From: Chthoniobacterales bacterium
Lineage (GTDB): Bacteria > Verrucomicrobiota > Verrucomicrobiia > Chthoniobacterales > UBA10450
Assembly: GCA_003244145.1 (NCBI GenBank)
Contig: QHBM01000117.1
Span: forward strand, 456 to 53,224
Direction: 5' to 3'
Length of the DNA: 52,769 bases
In this document: positions 51,921 through 52,769 of the stretch, one piece after another
Numbering within the stretch: the stretch's first letter is position 1
Layout: each line of letters starts with the position of its first letter
Translations under genes and position numbers: made by a program
Notes under the pieces: generated by a model
Databases searched by the model: none
Told to the model about the DNA's origin: nothing
What the model saw: the letters and a program-made list of their open reading frames with translations, nothing else

Positions 51921-52769
51921 ATGTCGACTCCGATTCCGTTAACCGAAAGACTCCTGATCAATGCGGGCGGCTGGCCCGCGATGAAAGCTGCGCGCGACGT
52001 GGTCAAAGCTGGTCGCGTGACCGAAGCGCGTTACGAGCCGCCGTTGCTCACCGGTTTCGTGCGCGAAGGCGCAAAGAACTATCGCTCCGGGCTGCGCATC
52101 AAAAGCGCGGCTGACGTGGAGAATCTCTGCACGTGTTGGGAATCGCGCTCGAGCGGAAAAATCTGCGGGCATTCCGTCGCTGTTGGACTCGCTTTGCTTA
52201 GGCCCGTGTCCGCGATCGTTCTGGAACAGCCGAAGATCGAAGAGGCTCCGGCTGGTCCGAAGTTCGTCCCGATCGGAAGTGAAGACGCGAAGCCGGCGAA
52301 GCTGCATCTGATTCTTCCGCCGAACTTCATGTCGGCCTGGGCGAAAGGGCAGGTCATGCTGGTCGTCGAAGCCGAAGTCGGTGCGAATCGCACGCTGCTC
52401 TCCGCCTTGCCAAAGAACGCTGCTTTCGCCGCCGATGAATCAGACCTCGCACTGATCGAAGGCTTGCGAGCGTTTCCCGCGATCTTCGCCAGCGGCATGG
52501 CGTTGTCATCGCGCGATGCGTTTTTGCGACTCCTTCCGTCGCTGCAAAACCATCCGCGCATCACCTTTGGAAAAGCGGTACGCGTGACGATTTCATCCGT
52601 CGCAGTTCGCCCCAAACTCGAGATCGAGCAGTGCGCGAATGGCGGCATCACGGTAAAGGCGAAACCAATGCCGAATACGATGCTTCTCTGGAACGCGACG
52701 GACGCCTGGCTCCTCCAGAAGCAGGAATTTGTGCGTTACGGCGAAGCATTGCCGGCGGGCGCCGCGCAC
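51921..52769 (+). CDS. SWIM zinc-finger protein, N-terminal part (probably an SNF2-type helicase), cut by window edge
   Basis: An open frame of 283 codons from the ATG at 51921 runs off the window end. Residues about 67-84 contain a SWIM-type zinc motif, Cys-Thr-Cys (LCTCWE) followed by Cys-Gly-His (ICGHSV). The rest is mixed alpha/beta with no helicase motif yet. SWIM domains near the N-terminus followed by roughly 250-300 residues of spacer are characteristic of bacterial Snf2/RapA-like DNA translocases. I infer that the ATPase core lies beyond the edge. Without it, the assignment beyond SWIM is tentative. Confidence 0.7.
   Translation, partial: MSTPIPLTERLLINAGGWPAMKAARDVVKAGRVTEARYEPPLLTGFVREGAKNYRSGLRIKSAADVENLCTCWESRSSGKICGHSVAVGLALLRPVSAIVLEQPKIEEAPAGPKFVPIGSEDAKPAKLHLILPPNFMSAWAKGQVMLVVEAEVGANRTLLSALPKNAAFAADESDLALIEGLRAFPAIFASGMALSSRDAFLRLLPSLQNHPRITFGKAVRVTISSVAVRPKLEIEQCANGGITVKAKPMPNTMLLWNATDAWLLQKQEFVRYGEALPAGAAH

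Noticed and set aside
1-52769. tRNA, rRNA or known riboswitch genes
   Set aside because: I found no cloverleaf-like segments, anticodon arms with CCA ends, rRNA signatures or recognisable riboswitch cores in the spacers. Small RNAs cannot be excluded by eye.

Overview
The window is 52.8 kb of GC-rich bacterial chromosome (about 60% G+C by eye). It most resembles a soil Verrucomicrobiota of the Chthoniobacterales type. The evidence is a secreted protease carrying two copies of a roughly 120-residue domain (GGxIxR...GPSL...LDPxLEL...SNDNW) that I associate with that group, a membrane-anchored TolB/TPR protein starting MKSLPAELKRRN, and many intergenic inverted repeats. Orphan permease arrays of this kind were first described in Acidobacteriota, so that phylum is the main alternative. 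There are no rRNA or tRNA genes, transposases, phage genes or CRISPR arrays that I can see.

Region 1 (1-23,761) is the striking part. It holds ten consecutive same-strand genes for MacB/FtsX-type 'duplicated orphan permeases' of about 800 residues (the ADOP family). The first is cut by the window edge. No ATP-binding subunit, membrane-fusion protein, TolC homologue or regulator lies among them. Two spacers carry a 150-160 bp multi-hairpin repeat, and one carries a smaller hairpin.

Region 2 (23,766-32,413) is mixed: a SAM methyltransferase, a long FAD/Fe-S D-2-hydroxyacid dehydrogenase, a CPBP intramembrane protease that overlaps it tail to tail, the secreted trypsin-like protein, a DEAD-box-type helicase with a DEVD motif, a small secreted protein and a YfcE-like phosphodiesterase.

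Region 3 (32,420-41,909, minus strand) is mostly housekeeping. In transcription order it runs: S9 peptidase, sigma-54 response regulator, glmM, scpB, a LemA-TPM-TPM operon, rpoA and rplQ. rpoA and rplQ are not preceded by the usual rpsM-rpsK-rpsD genes.

Region 4 (42,065-52,769) holds an SRPBCC protein, an exported amidohydrolase translationally coupled to an NAD(P)-binding membrane protein, a frameshifted TolB/TPR gene, a tRNA-dihydrouridine synthase, a short-chain dehydrogenase between two copies of a 200-bp repeat, a POT peptide transporter that appears to lack part of one helix, a small exported protein and the start of a SWIM-domain protein.

Two features run across regions. Many of the longer spacers carry inverted repeats, from about six unrelated families. 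The 9-mer TCGTTAGGC occurs 11 times on both strands within the first 37 kb, against about 0.4 expected by my rough estimate, and inside genes it is usually spelled with Arg AGG or Leu TTA/CTA codons.
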